Part shown: positions 30,401-41,771 of the stretch, in pieces
How the letters are laid out: each line of letters begins with the position of its first letter
Numbering within the stretch: position 1 is the stretch's first letter
Source: Hippopus hippopus
Taxonomy: Eukaryota; Mollusca; Bivalvia; Cardiida; Cardiidae
Reading direction: 5' to 3'
Assembly (NCBI GenBank): GCA_946811185.2
Contig: OX328096.1
Location: 72,229,345-72,293,344, forward strand
Length of the DNA: 64,000 bases
Position numbers and translations under genes: made by a program
Notes under the pieces: model-generated
Told to the model about the DNA's origin: nothing
The model's input: the letters and a program-made list of their open reading frames with translations, nothing else
Database searches by the model: none

Positions 30401-33400
30401 TTGCCCACATTGACCTGTTGGTTTGTTTGTACGGTGCTTAATGTGGTTTTGAACATTATTTCAGTTATATTGCCGTGGCTCTTGCACCTATCTATGCTTT
30501 CTTAAAGTTTCTTTTACCAGTACTTCGTAAAACATTCTTCCCGAGCCACTGGCTGCTTTCTCGATAACCATCGTTGAAAAAATGATCAGCGGTGGAACAG
30601 GAATGAAGGGGGGGGGGAAGGGGAGGGTATCATTCTTTTAAATTAAATTGCCTCCCTTTCCAGATAAAGACGAAAGGTAACAAAATAACAGATTGGTCAT
30701 TTCATCTGTATTTCTTTGTTTTTATCCTTGTTTCCCTTGGGGTGTTGCGATAAATATATTAGGATTTATAATATATGCGTAAGGTCCCTATGTAATTTTT
30801 GTGGGGGTGGAAGGGATATTTCCTTATCAGACAGTGTAGTTGCAATATCAGACAGCACGTTCCCTGCAGTGAAGAAGTGAAGAGTAATACATAGGTTTTA
30901 CGTTTATCGCCGTGATTGCACAGGGTGAGTCTACATAAAACAAAGAGTTTATAAAACAGCTCTTTTTAGGCGGAGGTAGTACAAAGTTATGGACTGCTTG
31001 GATAAAAAAAGAGTGTGAGAGTGGATATTTCCTTTTGTTTTCAACAAGTAATTGCTTCTTTTTTCACCAAGAGTTTTCATAAGCTGACTACTTGTATGTT
31101 TTGGCAACACCATCCTGACAAATAACGATAATTATTTCTTGCTTTTCGGTAGTTTATCGGGAGATAATGGTGGATGGTGGACCGAAAACAACTCTTCTGG
31201 ATTTTTAATAAAGTCCCCCAAAAAGGTGGTAAGAAGCATGTAATAAACAGAATATTTTGCTTTTTTTCGGTGAAAGATCGAACTTTATTTCATCTGGTAA
31301 GCATCATCTGTAATATTTTCACGAGTGGCTACCGATGATATTAACTCGGTGAAATAAATTTAGACTTTCACCGAAAACACAAAATAAAGATAAATATATA
31401 TCCTCTATGTGTAATCTGAAATCAAGTGTCAAACTTTCAAATCTATGCGGGCTGATCTTGATACTGACTGTAAAGTGAGAATTACTAACCTTTGTATGCC
31501 AGTGGTACATGTAGGTGTACACGTCAAAGAAATGTCAGTGCCTTTCAAATACCTTCAAACAGATCTATACTACCCGTTACTCTTGTATTTTTAGGGGCGT
31601 TTTGGTGCTGTTGGTTTCCGTACGCAGTCGCAACGTTTTGGGCAGCATTCGGAGATCCCGATAACGTTCCTCTGGTGGTGACAGCGATCCCAGCAGCGGC
31701 CGCGAAAACGGAAGTTGTTTGGAATCCATTAATGTACGTAGTCACAAACAAGCAATTCCGTAGATCTTTCTACGAAACGTTACCGTGTACTAGTCTACGG
31801 GAAATGCTGATGAAACGAGAAGTGAAAGGAAAGGATTCTAAGGAGTCTGGCCTTGACCTTGATTCAAACCAGGAGCAGGAAAACCAGGAGCAGGTATGTT
31901 TCCACTATACCTATTTCTTTTTCGTTTTTTTTTTTCGGAAGCAGATTGATAACTCATGCATATTTGAATATCTTGTATTCATATTTTGACATTTGCAAGA
32001 CAAAATGCCGTGGAATCGCGTGGCATCAGTTTATCTTTTTGTATTGTATTGCGTAAGGATGATGTATAGTTGAGCCATGAAAATGGAGCTTAACGACGTA
32101 TAGCACAATTTTTTCTAACTGACAGATTTTTTTTTTAAACTTTGCACATACAAAGCTCATCATGTCTCTAGAAGATTACAGTAAAAAAAGATATGGGTCT
32201 CCGTGCTCGTTTCTGAGAAATTTGCCTTTGAAAAAGATACTAGTATATACACTTCCAAAATTCAGCTTATATTTAAGACACCTTTCTTTAATAGTCACTT
32301 AAACAGGAAAATTACCGGAAGAATATACAAATATACATCATTTTAATGAAAATGCATTTAGTTTTGCACAAAAGATATACAAAAGCCTGGTTTTGAGCTT
32401 GGCAAATGTGCAAATATGTATGTTATATATAGACCATTGAGTTAAAAGGGGAGATAATTTGACCGAATTAAGGGTTAATCTTTAATAAATACATACTTTC
32501 TAACGGACAGACTTTTCATAAAATTTCCACACTTATAGTATTTATAATTCTGAACAATAAGAAAAAATAAAAATGGCACGTACCCGTGCTTATTTTGTTA
32601 TAAAACAAGGTCACTGTGGAAGTTAATTTTTTCGAGGATAAAATAGGATAAAAGCTCAGCAGACATAGTGGGAAAAGGAGAAATTGCTCATTGGGAGCAA
32701 TTTCTCCTTTTCCAAGAACAACCTTCTATTCTAAAAGCACAAACCTAGGAAAAAAGAGAAAAATAAACATAAATTTTCCTTTTGAAAGAATGATTTATTG
32801 ATTGATTGGTGTTTTAGGCCATCAACATCATAGTAGTTTTATTACGTCGACAGCAGGCTTATTCATTAAATTATGCCCTGTTCTCACTAGTACTAGGCTA
32901 TGGTTCTGAAATGACTTGCCCAAGGACACTCTCACGAAAAATCTGGTGCTTTGAGTAAGGATCGAACACAGGGCCTCCATGTTACGACTCCTACATTCTA
33001 CCTCACGCCACGCAGAGCTCATCAATTTATAAGAAAGCCAAATTTTGATTCAATGCGTTTAAAAAGATTATCTCCTGAAATATTGGACAGAGGAGATTCC
33101 AGGTCGGATTGCAAACAGTGTGCAGTCTTATCCTCATCTAAACTATCCACAAAGACACATGAAATTGTCCTTTGTATGCAAAAATTCAACATTCGCCTGT
33201 TTCGTTGTAGAGAAGCACGCACAATGTTTGCTAGTCTGAAATGATTTCAAATGACAGCTAATTTCACAAATATAAGAGCAGTGCTTTGAATAAAGGGGTT
33301 TTAATATATCTCCTTGACGCATTTTACAAAGCAAGTCACCATATTATTATGGATCCATAAAATCAATTAATGTCTATAAAACGACTGAACCATGAGGTAG

Positions 33401-33642
33401 ACTAGTTCCTTGACATACAGAAATTTGACCGACAGCAAAGAGTTTCCACTCAGGTTAGCCTGCGCAGCTTGCGCAGGCTGACCTGGGTCGATACTTTTTA
33501 CAGATGCATCAAACCCCCTTTTTCACAGAGCATAGCTCATATCAATATTTTTTATTTCATTTAGGTCTCTGGGGAAGCCGCAGCGAATCCAAATGCAATT
33601 ACTCCCGAGGGGGATGACTGCCTCCCGAAGGTTGAATGCTAG
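27474..33642 (+). CDS. Opsin 2 (complete, 4 exons, 384 aa)
   Basis: Exons 27474-28145, 30201-30306, 31595-31893, 33565-33642; all GT-AG; phases 0, 1, 0; total 1155 nt. The start is the ATG at 27474 (MFSSSSNDT; sequon at N7). Exon 1 holds TM1-TM5: N52 in TM1, D80 in TM2, C107 (disulfide), E110 at the bovine 113 site (FCVFEA), SIDRYIVIVKP (DRY), GWSSYGLEAPGVSC with Glu at the bovine 181 site. Exon 3: CCWFPYAV, PAAAAKTEV with retinal lysine K297, NPLMY, NKQFRRS. The protein ends LPKVEC. Known: light-sensing GPCR of the plasma membrane with a retinal chromophore. The subfamily is unresolved (YGLE loop recalls Go/neuropsin/retinochrome-group opsins). The introns hold several hairpin repeats and a SINE. 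Confidence 0.93.
28391..28456. repeat. Hairpin repeat in opsin 2 intron 1
   Basis: GCGAAAAGTGTCAACC and GGTTGACACTTTTCGC arms, inner CTGCGCGAATTGCGCAG. Related to the GCCTGCGCAG family. Confidence 0.8.
28818..28872. repeat. Hairpin repeat, GGAGAAAATGCTGG family
   Basis: Imperfect inverted pair AGAGAAAATGCTGG / CCAACATTTTCTCCTTTT in opsin 2 intron 1; a second copy lies at 29903-29955 in the same intron. Confidence 0.8.
29168..29197. repeat. (TC)n microsatellite
   Basis: About 14 dinucleotide units following an A-run, in opsin 2 intron 1. Confidence 0.9.
29366..29630. mobile_element. MITE-like element with outer inverted repeats and inner hairpin
   Basis: Outer repeats GAGCCATGCTCTGTG...GGGGGC and GCCCCC...GCGTGGCTC. 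Near the left end is the inner palindrome CCTGCGCAGTCCGCGCAGG with arms GGTCAG-like/CTGACC. Same architecture at 33282, 33722, 37293 and 54351. No open frame of note. Confidence 0.8.
30420..30605 (-). repeat. SINE fragment in opsin 2 intron 2
   Basis: Minus-strand copy of the SINE body (GAACATTATTTCAGTTATAT, CCACTGGCTGCTTTCTCGAT). Followed by a G-rich tract. Confidence 0.65.
31130..31390 (+). repeat. Internally deleted copy of the AACATCATCGGTAAT element
   Basis: Starts TTGCTTTTCGGTAGTTTATC and ends with the ATCATCTGTAATATT / CTACCGATGATATTAACTCG pair. It lies shortly before opsin 2 exon 3. Confidence 0.7.
32663..32722. repeat. Hairpin repeat, GGAGAAAttGCTCA variant
   Basis: GGGAAAAGGAGAAATTGCTC and GAGCAATTTCTCCTTTTCC arms in opsin 2 intron 3. 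Confidence 0.75.
32795..33020 (-). repeat. SINE copy in opsin 2 intron 3
   Basis: Minus strand: CTTGGGCAAGTCATTTC-type motif and tail ATCAATCAAT at the left end; degraded head at the right. Same family as 58020-58246. Confidence 0.7.
33282..33538. mobile_element. MITE-like element just before opsin 2 exon 4
   Basis: Outer ends AGTGCTTTGAATAAAGGGG and CCCCCTTTTTCACAGAGCAT; inner palindrome GCCTGCGCAGCTTGCGCAGGC. It ends 26 bp before the exon 4 acceptor. Confidence 0.75.
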
Positions 33643-33721
33643 AGGCCTACAGCCCAACGATCTCTTGTTCAGGATGATGTTACATAACAATGAAGACTGC
33701 ATCAGTCTAGTATATACACAT

Positions 33722-33968
33722 GAGCCATGCTCTGTGAAAAGGGGGTTTAATGCATCTGCAAAAAGTAACGACCCAGGTCAGACTGCGCAGTCCGCGCAGG
33801 CTGACCTGGGTCGAAACCTTTTTGCTATTGGTCAATTTTCTACACCTCATGATTCAGTCGATTGTTAGACAAAATGGATTTTTATGGATCCATCATTGTA
33901 TGATGACTTACATGGTATAATGTATCATTGTAACGCATTAAACCCCCTATACGAGAGCATGGCTCAAA
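33722..33968. mobile_element. MITE-like element in the opsin 2 3' flank
   Basis: Outer GAGCCATGCTCTGTG and GAGAGCATGGCTC; inner ACTGCGCAGTCCGCGCAGG with GACCCAGGTCAG/CTGACCTGGGTC arms. It begins 80 bp after the opsin 2 stop. Confidence 0.8.
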
Positions 33969-34619
33969 TTGAATCGTTTCTTTCAGAAAGTATAGCAGTA
34001 GATATGGTTGCTATTGTAGGTAGCAAAATAGCTAGTCAGTAACTAAGTACTAGACAATATATGTACACAGAATAAATGATAAACATAATTCATAGCTTGT
34101 TAAAAAAGCCGAGTTTTTTTTTTACTGTATCAACAAACTTCAGGACCTATTTCTCGTATTATAGTCGAATTTGTATGTCATTCGATGTCTTCCATTTATC
34201 AAGAATGTAAGAAATATAGGATCTGACATGAGTTGGTGTTTGAAAGAAAATTTCATTAAACGAGTCTAGGGAAAATGTTATTAAGCGAGCCTTCGGTGAG
34301 CTTTATACATTTTGTCTAGACGAGTTTAATAAAATTTTATCACAAACGCCAACGAATGTCAGATTCTTTTTATCAAATATCGATATTTCACAAATTATAG
34401 CTCAGCAAGATGCAAAACCATGTACAGATGAACCCGCGGTAATATGCATAAAAACCATTCACTTCCATGAAATACCTACAAAGTGAGTCAAAAGTTATGT
34501 CACACAATTGTGATATCAAACGTGTGTAAGATAAGAAAATACCTAATGGGCATATTACACCGAAAACAAGGGAGGTTTTGTGATAAATACACTGTTACCT
34601 TTATCATAATAACTTGTAA

Positions 34620-35425
34620 CTATACGGCGTTGATTATTATACTACAAAGAAATTTCTCGCGATCTCATTGGATAATATGCTCCAAACATATATTGCTGTA
34701 CACTGTCAAGCGCCAGGAAAAAAGAGTTTCCCCCAAGGAGCCCCGTAGACTTGACTCACTTCAACGCAAAATCCACGATGCCGATCGCTACGCATACTGA
34801 CTACACTTTATTATTACTAGTCTCCCTTGATGGTTGTCATTAAAGCGAAAAGAATGGATTACATGGATTTCTGAAAATTAATGAATATGGTTAAATGTAT
34901 TATCGTTTGTTGTCATTCTAAAACAAATATACGGGTTTAAAACGAGCCATCCCTTCGTCTTGTAAACAAATCGTGAAGCGTCAAAGGTCATACATCGTAA
35001 CGTTTACTGAATAAACTAATGGTCGTTTAAAGCAATTTATGGTTTTTTTTTGCCAACAAATCATAAAATGAATAGTTACCTTCCTTGATGTTGTTTAAAT
35101 CCTAGTTTAAATGAAAATACGTCGAATGTCTATTGCAGTGACTTCAAAGACCAAACTGCACGTTTTACAGAGTTTTCAGCGACGTCCATTTTCAGTGACG
35201 TCAGTTGTCAGTGTGTTGGGGGTACTCAGAAGAGAAATTCAATTTCGTAAGCGTACTCCATTCGCGAGACTATAAAGCATGGAAATCTCACTTTAATACA
35301 CGTCAGAATGGCAAAATTTTGCAAAACTTTGCAGTGTAATAAATTCGTTGTCCGAAGGCGAGGTGGCGACATGATTCGCCACAGCCGTGAACAAATTTCC
35401 AAGTGCCCAGTAACCTGACCGGACA
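34620..35425. repeat. Interspersed element, copy 1
   Basis: Shares several blocks in the same order with 56625-57146: AAAGAAATTTCTCG, CATTGGATAATATGC, CAAACTGCACGTTTTA, CAGTGACGTCAGTT, ACTCAGAAG, GTAATAAATTCGTTGT, then the ACATGATTCGCCACAGCCGT block. No coding capacity seen. Confidence 0.7.
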
Positions 35426-35867
35426 ACTATTAATGTCATTTACTACTGCAGAGGATCGTCACAACGATGTTGCTGAAATAAAAGATGGCGTGTGACATAA
35501 AAAGGCTGTAAGTGATGCAGTACATCAAATTAATGCGTAGAATATTTTTCATTGGCAAATGATGCACCGTCTAAACCGATGCGTCGTCGATAGATCACAC
35601 TGGGTACAAAAAGTAGAACCCATGATATCTCTCTCTCAACATCTACCCAGCACAAAAATGATATCATTATACAAGATTTTTGTGATACATGTTGTAGATC
35701 ACCAGAGTTACAGCTACCGAGCATACATGTTTTGGGTAAGAACATCATTATTGTCAAGCACTGTATGTTAGATGTACAAGAACAGCAACACAATTCAGCA
35801 TCTAGATGTGCGGTTTACTACATACTAGGTTTGGATCAAATGTTTTGTGTCTGAAAGGTTGGAAAAC

Positions 35868-35926
35868 ATTGTGGGAAAAGGAGAAAATGCTGGTTGCCAG
35901 CATTTTCTCCTTTTCCCACAATGCTT
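35868..35926. repeat. Hairpin repeat, near-perfect GGAGAAAATGCTGG copy
   Basis: TTGTGGGAAAAGGAGAAAAT and its complement ATTTTCTCCTTTTCCCACAA with CTGG..CCAG at the tip: arms of about 27 bp. Confidence 0.85.
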
Positions 35927-36524
35927 TAAAGAAGCTTTCTTTCTACAGGTCTGAACAGCTTGGACAAATTTGACCTGGGGAAATCATCGACTCCTATTGT
36001 AGCCTTACGTTTCGTTTCGATAAGGCTCCAAGCATAAGACAGAGATTTCTTTGTATCATTTTGTTTGTGTTATTCTCTTTTCTTCAACCATTGGAAAGGC
36101 AGACAAAATTGTTGTTATAAGTTTCAAGGTTATTTCTATCATAACATGTCGAAAATTAGCTGATTAATCCTTAAGTCTGCACGTATAAATTGTCCCTCTG
36201 ATCTTGGCCTGCAATAATACACTCATTCTAATATTTTGAAAATTATTTGATAGCGCAGTCCTAAAATCAGACAGCTCGGGTTTTTGCTATGTGATCTTGA
36301 CCTGCACTATTCAATTAATTTCAATATTTTAAAACTTATTTGATACCGCAGTTCTTATTTCAGATTGCAAGCTTTTTTGCTATATGATCTGCACTTTTCC
36401 AGTAATTCCAAAAGAAGGTCTTACTTTGATCTACATTACCGGGTATTTAAATAACAACTTAAGTTCGAATGGGTTAATAGTTTTTTTTATTGCATGTTTC
36501 AATGAAGAACTGTCCTTCTTGATT

Positions 36525-37040
36525 TATTTCATGCTTTTCGGTAGTTTATCGAAAAATAATGGTAGAATATGGTTCGATCTTTCATGGTTACGACCAGTTA
36601 AAAATACTGATTTCATATTTTCTAACTCTTCAATTGAAGGTGGAAAGAGTAGTTCCCGCGTACTACTTACATGTACCTAGGTAAACAGTGCGTATTATTA
36701 AGCAAGGCCGGAAATATGACGTAATTCACGGGCATTTACCCTACATTTCTCGTGCTTTACGTAATATTGTAATGTGTTGCTATATGAAGGGGGTATGCCA
36801 CGGGGAATTACCGAAAACATCTGTGCTGGATTTTGATGAAAATCTCAACAAAAAAGGAGTTAGAAGCATGAAATAAATACAATGTTTTTTTTTTTTTCGG
36901 TGAAAGACTGAAATTTATTTCATCTCCTGAACATCATCGTTAATTTTTTTCACTCGTAGCTGCGCCACTCGTGAAAATATTACCGATGATGTTCACTCTA
37001 TGAAATAAATCTCGATCTATCACCGAAATAAACAAATATC
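36525..37040 (+). repeat. ~515-bp interspersed element (fullest copy of the AACATCATCG family)
   Basis: From CATGCTTTTCGGTAGTTTAT to CTCGATCTATCACCG. A long T-run sits at about 36883-36897, and a CTCGTAGCTGCGCCACTCG loop divides the terminal hairpin. Confidence 0.75.
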
Positions 37041-37292
37041 CTCTACATCTTTATCTCCGTGTAGAAATATTCGTTGCAAATAAAACTTTGTATGCCTTTC
37101 TTCTTTATTGTGTATATTTCATCACGTCTATGTACATGGGCCATAGGCCTAAAACTATACATGTATTTAAACTTTTGTTTTGTATTTTGTATTGTATTAT
37201 ACTTGTCATTTAAACTCGGGATTGTTTGGTGGGCATCATATTAGGCGTGTCAATGTACAAAGTCATGCCGAGTTATGCAAAATTTCTATATG

Positions 37293-37556
37293 AGAGCCAT
37301 GCTCTGGTAAAAGGGGGCTTAATGCATCATCGTGATACATGATACCGGACCAATCATCGCATAATTATAGATTCATAAAAGCCACTTTTAAAAATAACCG
37401 ACTTAATCATGAGGTAGACTTGTCCTTTGACAAACAGAAAATGGACCGATAGCGAAAAGTTTCGGTCCAGGTCAGTCTGCGCGGAGTGCGCAGGCTGACC
37501 TGGGCCGATACTTTTCGCAGATGCATTAAGCCCCCTTTTCCCAGAGCACGGCACAT
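37293..37556. mobile_element. MITE-like element
   Basis: GAGCCATGCTCTGGT ... CCCAGAGCACGGCAC outer ends; inner GTCTGCGCGGAGTGCGCAGGC hairpin with TTTCGGTCCAGG / CCTGGGCCGA arms. A more diverged relative follows at about 37665-37930. Confidence 0.78.
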
Positions 37557-38086
37557 GAACATTTAACCATTTGAAGCTTTTGTAACTCAGATTGATTACA
37601 TAGGTTTTCACAACCGGTTGATAAACGATATGCTTCATGACATGTCAGAGTTTTGTTTTGAAATCTTTCTTATGTTCTGGCAAAATGGGGTTTAATGCAT
37701 TTCTTTGATATATTATATCGGTATGTCAACAAATATGTCATAATTATGAATCCATAACATGTAATTTGTCTTACAATCGACTGAATCATGGAGTAGACTG
37801 GTCCTTTGAAATGCAGAAAGTTAACCAATAGCAAAAAAGTTTCGATCCAGGTCAGCCTGCGCGGACTGCACAGGCTGAAATGGGTCGATAAGTTTTGCAG
37901 ATGCATTAAACGTTCTTTTTGCAGAGAACGCCTTGTTTTTGTTGGCAAGATTCCAGGCTAGAAATTTTCGTCAGCAAGTAGTTACATTTTGTTGCACATA
38001 TTTGTCTTTTTACAAAATGCAATCCATTGATAAGAATAAAGAAATTGCATTTCGTCGAAACACATGTTCGTGATTGTTTTTAATAT

Positions 38087-38090
<4 letters not shown>

Positions 38091-38132
<42 letters not shown>
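38091..38132. repeat. (GA)n microsatellite
   Basis: About 20 GA units followed by GTGTGTGTG. Confidence 0.95.
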
Positions 38133-38134
<2 letters not shown>

Positions 38135-38159
38135 TGTGTGTGAGAGAGTTGTATGTTTG

Positions 38160-38650
38160 GAGTTAAACGCCGTTTTCAACAATATTTCGGTGACATAGTG
38201 ATGACTAGTGTACTGCCTGTGCTTTCCTGTTGTTCCCTTTTGTAACCCAGTACCAGGCACACCACTGTTTCGAAGCAATTAGCTTCTTATTTGCATAAAC
38301 AAAGTTGAAACAATGTTCTTTGTTTGTTTGTATTGGAATTTAAAACCGTTTTAACAGCTTAGGTCACACATATATCACGGTGGTCAGTGCACCTAGGCAT
38401 TTGTTTCCTGGGTTTCTCACTCCAGTACTGACACAACTTTCTTTCAAAGCCGCTGACTGCTTTTCTCACGTGCATCAGAGGTGAGAGGCGAAAAATCGCC
38501 GGAGAGAAAGTTTTGCTTCAATCGGTTATCGAACCCGCAACCACCAGGTCACGAGTTAGATACGCTTACCATTTGATAAACCTGGCCGAACCAAAACAAT
38601 GTTCTGCGGTGCGACATAGTTGTAGCCTTTACAATGACTATCATCAATTG
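38160..38650 (-). repeat. SINE interrupted by a second SINE
   Basis: Outer minus-strand SINE (AACGCCGTTTTCAACAATAT on the left, GACTATCATCAATTG on the right) is split by an inner SINE at 38320-38593. The 12-bp AAACAATGTTCT is duplicated at 38308-38319 and 38594-38605. Confidence 0.8.
38320..38593 (-). mobile_element. tRNA-derived SINE (inner, nested)
   Basis: Same family as 8085-8350 (CTCACTCCAGTACTGACACA, CATCAGAGGTGAGAGGCGAA, GGTTATCGAACCCGCAACCA). Perfect 12-bp target duplication AAACAATGTTCT. Confidence 0.82.
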
Positions 38651-38743
38651 TCGAAATGGGCTTAGTCGAACTGATTTTCAAAATAGATAGCTGGTTTGCT
38701 AACGCTGCATGCTACATGTACTGATCAAGAAACTATACTCGAA

Positions 38744-38931
38744 AAGAAGAAGAAGAAGATGATGATGATGGGTAGGAAGAAGAAGAACAAGGAAAAAATA
38801 TGACGAGGGGATTGGAAGAAGAAGAAGAACAAGAAGAACAAGAGCAAGAACAAGAAGATGAAAATAAAGATGAGGAGGGAGAAGAAGAAGAAGAAGAAGA
38901 AGAGAAGAAGAAGAAGAAGAAGAAGAGGGAA
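38744..38931. repeat. GAA/AAC-rich polypurine tract
   Basis: About 190 bp of GAAGAA, GATGAT and AAGAACAAG units, nearly all purine on the plus strand. Confidence 0.9.
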
Positions 38932-39007
38932 ACTTTATGTTTGGAGTCTGAGTTTTAATTACAATCTACAGACACGAGATTAACACTATAACTCTCATAT
39001 GATAAAC

Positions 39008-39425
39008 CTTTCATTATCAGCTTATATTATTGTTTGTTTTTTGGAAAACATGTTTAAAATCAAGTACCGTGACGAGATAATATGAACTTTCGTCGAGTGG
39101 GGTTTATCATTATCAATTTATATTATTCTTTGTTTTTTTGAATACATGTTTAAAATCACGTACCGTGACGAGATAATATAAATATTCATCGAGTGGGGTT
39201 TATTATTATCAATCTATATTATTGTTTGTTTTTTGGAATACATGTTTAAAATCACGTATCGTGACGAGATAATATAAACATTATCGAGTGGGCTGTATTC
39301 TTATAGCATACATCATTGTTGTTTTTTTTTTTTGCATACATATTTAAAATCACGCACCGTGACGAGTTAATAATATAAACATTATCGACCCTGGCTATAA
39401 ATTGTCCCGTCACGGTGCGTGATTT
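39008..39425. repeat. Four tandem ~95-bp units plus an inverted half unit
   Basis: Units contain TTTAAAATCACGTACCGTGACGAG and TATATTATTGTTTGTTTTTT. After the fourth, CGTCACGGTGCGTGATTTTA repeats the core in inverted orientation. AACCTTTCATTATC (about 39004) and AATGAAAGGTTTATC (about 39467) form outer inverted ends. Confidence 0.8.
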
Positions 39426-39815
39426 TAAACCTGTAATTCCTAACACAAACAATAACATTAACTTGTAATGAAAGGTTTATCGTGTGAGCGCTATACTGAT
39501 ATGAAAGAGGTATTTCCATGCATCAATATTTACTTACAATTAGGGAGTATGATTTATTGACATGGATTCATGATAGTTCAAATTTAGTAACAGCAATATC
39601 GTTTATTTTGATTGGTCGAAAATGAGTTAACACTTCAATAAAACCACTCGAAAGAGACGGACTACTTTTAAGAGGCAAAATGACATCTCCTTGTCACATT
39701 TCGGTAGCCTCTAAATTACACATACATTAATTTTGTTACCAAAGTACAAGTCGTTTGACCCTTGTTCTTAAAAGTTCCAAGTTTTAACGAGACTGAGGAA
39801 GAAGATTTTTGAAAA

Positions 39816-39875
39816 CATTGTGGGAAAAGAAGAAAATGCTGGCAAACCAGCATTTTCTCCTTTTCCTACAATATT
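39816..39875. repeat. Hairpin repeat, GGAGAAAATGCTGG family
   Basis: GTGGGAAAAGAAGAAAATGC and GCATTTTCTCCTTTTCCTAC arms with TGGCAAACCA at the tip. Confidence 0.8.
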
Positions 39876-40325
39876 TTCTACCCTTTCAGATACAAATCCG
39901 GTCGTTTGATTATTTGATTTGTCCTCTGCAAGTTTTTGCAATATTGACCTGCCTGAAATTTTGTTGTTCATTAAAGATTTGTTTGAACAGCATCCCAAAG
40001 AACCTTTGAATACGTTATACTTCATCAGTCTATCTTTATGTACACGTATAACCGACGAACAAAATCTCTTTCTCATGAATAATTAATGAAGCATTTCATT
40101 GGTAACCATAGTGACATTTTACGCAACTTTTGACCAATGAACTGACACGTTATAAATTACTTGTAAGAAAAGATTTTCTTGGTCTACATACCTTTGTATA
40201 TGGTTACGCTTTAAGCAATTTTAAGAACGAAAGCTCCAATTTGTTGTTGTAGCCTGACTCCGCGTTGAAATGTTTTCATTTAACCCTTAGGCTGCTGAGT
40301 GCGACTCACTGACCTTTTGCGGACA

Positions 40326-40384
40326 GGGTAGATCAAGATCAGACTGCACAGAACGTGCAGTCTGATCTGGAATCTACACAGTCC
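40326..40384. repeat. Hairpin repeat, CAGACTGCAC family
   Basis: AAGATCAGACTGCAC / GTGCAGTCTGATCT around AGAAC, preceded by TTAACCCTTAGGCTGCTGAG as at 54160. Confidence 0.85.
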
Positions 40385-41771
40385 GATAAGAATATTATTT
40401 TCCCCCAGAAAATAACTTTGAAACAGCAACATTTGGGTTTTTATTATCGACTCGAAAGTTTCATGTTAGTTATTCAGCAGGATAAAAGTTAATACACAAG
40501 TTTAATTTCATAAAGATTGGCTTTTGAAGCTCAGGATTCTGCAGAGAACAAGATTTTCGTAGTCGAACCCCGATTGGTAGGAATGGTGTGCAAAACGACG
40601 ATACTGGCAGGCACAGATTATCACAGAGATACAACACGGAAAAAAAATCCAATGGAGAGGGGACGGTTAAAAGGAGACTAGTTATATATTTTTACATAGA
40701 CACATTCCGACTTCCGAAATGCCACATTAATGTTGATAATTTTATGACTCTTAAACTACCATTTTCTCGTGTTTTCATGACCCTGGGTAAGAAACCTCGT
40801 AGAACCATCGTAGGAAATGGGAACCAGCATTTTTCTTTCTCTATTCCCCACGATGATTTCAACTGTTTCAAAGACATATCAGATCTTTGCGCCGAATTGG
40901 ATTGGTTGTCTACAAGCTCTTTCAATATGGAGCAGTCTAAAGTGTTTTCGTCTGGTAAAGAGCAAACCAAGCGACAAGATTTTAAAGTTGTCTAAATGAA
41001 AGGCATTTGAAGACGACAAATTGAGTGAGGCTCAATTGATGTGGCCATCTACTGCCCTATTCTAGACGCTTCCAAGTTGAAAATATTTACAGACAACAAA
41101 TTATATGTAGTTCAATTGATGTGACATGTCTGTAGATGTGCATTCTGTACATGTGTACGTGGGTAGAGTTCGATATACCGGATGTGAAAAGGTCCGCGGA
41201 ATAATTGTCTTAACATGGTACGTATGTTTTGTATGCTGTCGACTTAGGTCACACATAACATGGAGAGAAGAATAGCCATTTTCTTTTGTAGATAAGGAAA
41301 AGTAAGTAATTGAAATGAGGGGCCGTTTTCACAAATTATTTTACATAAAGGATTTTACATAAGTGTTCATGAGGGTACAGTCTGGTCTTGATTCTGTATC
41401 ACCTTCATAAAACAGCCTCTGTCCGGTTTGTCAGAAAATCTGATTTTAGGAATAAGGCTCTTTGTTACTATTTTTACGAACACATATTGCAAAAAGTGTG
41501 GCGCAAGATCGGACTGCAGTAAACTGTGGTCCAATTTTGACGCTATGTACTGTTTTCCTACGTTAAACCTTGCTGGCTAAAAAAAGTTTCAGGAGGCTTT
41601 AATTTATTTGTCATTTGGGAATTAGAATCGGACTGCACCAATGGTGAGTCCGATTCTGAACCTAGACTACCAGCTATGTCGGAAGTTTCTAAATGAAATA
41701 TAATTAAGGGGATCGTTACTCATGAGTATTTAAACATATACTTATAGACTATGATCCAGCAGGGTGTTTGC

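Larger units (their letters stand above)
33969..41771. other. Gene-free repeat-rich interval
   Basis: No exon with recognised homology was found on either strand. The content is interspersed repeats (listed separately), simple sequence and AT-rich unique DNA. Open frames up to 135 codons occur but carry no domain and overlap repeats. Confidence 0.6.

Noticed and set aside
36384..36876. Two open frames of 98 and 62 codons
   Set aside because: They lie mostly inside the AACATCATCG-family repeat, which has diverged non-coding copies elsewhere in the window.
37982..38278. Open frame with Ser-Leu repeats
   Set aside because: It is the translation of a (GA)n microsatellite and a SINE fragment.
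40588..40995. 135-codon open frame
   Set aside because: Contains a degraded copy of the GGAGAAAATG-type repeat; no recognisable domain.
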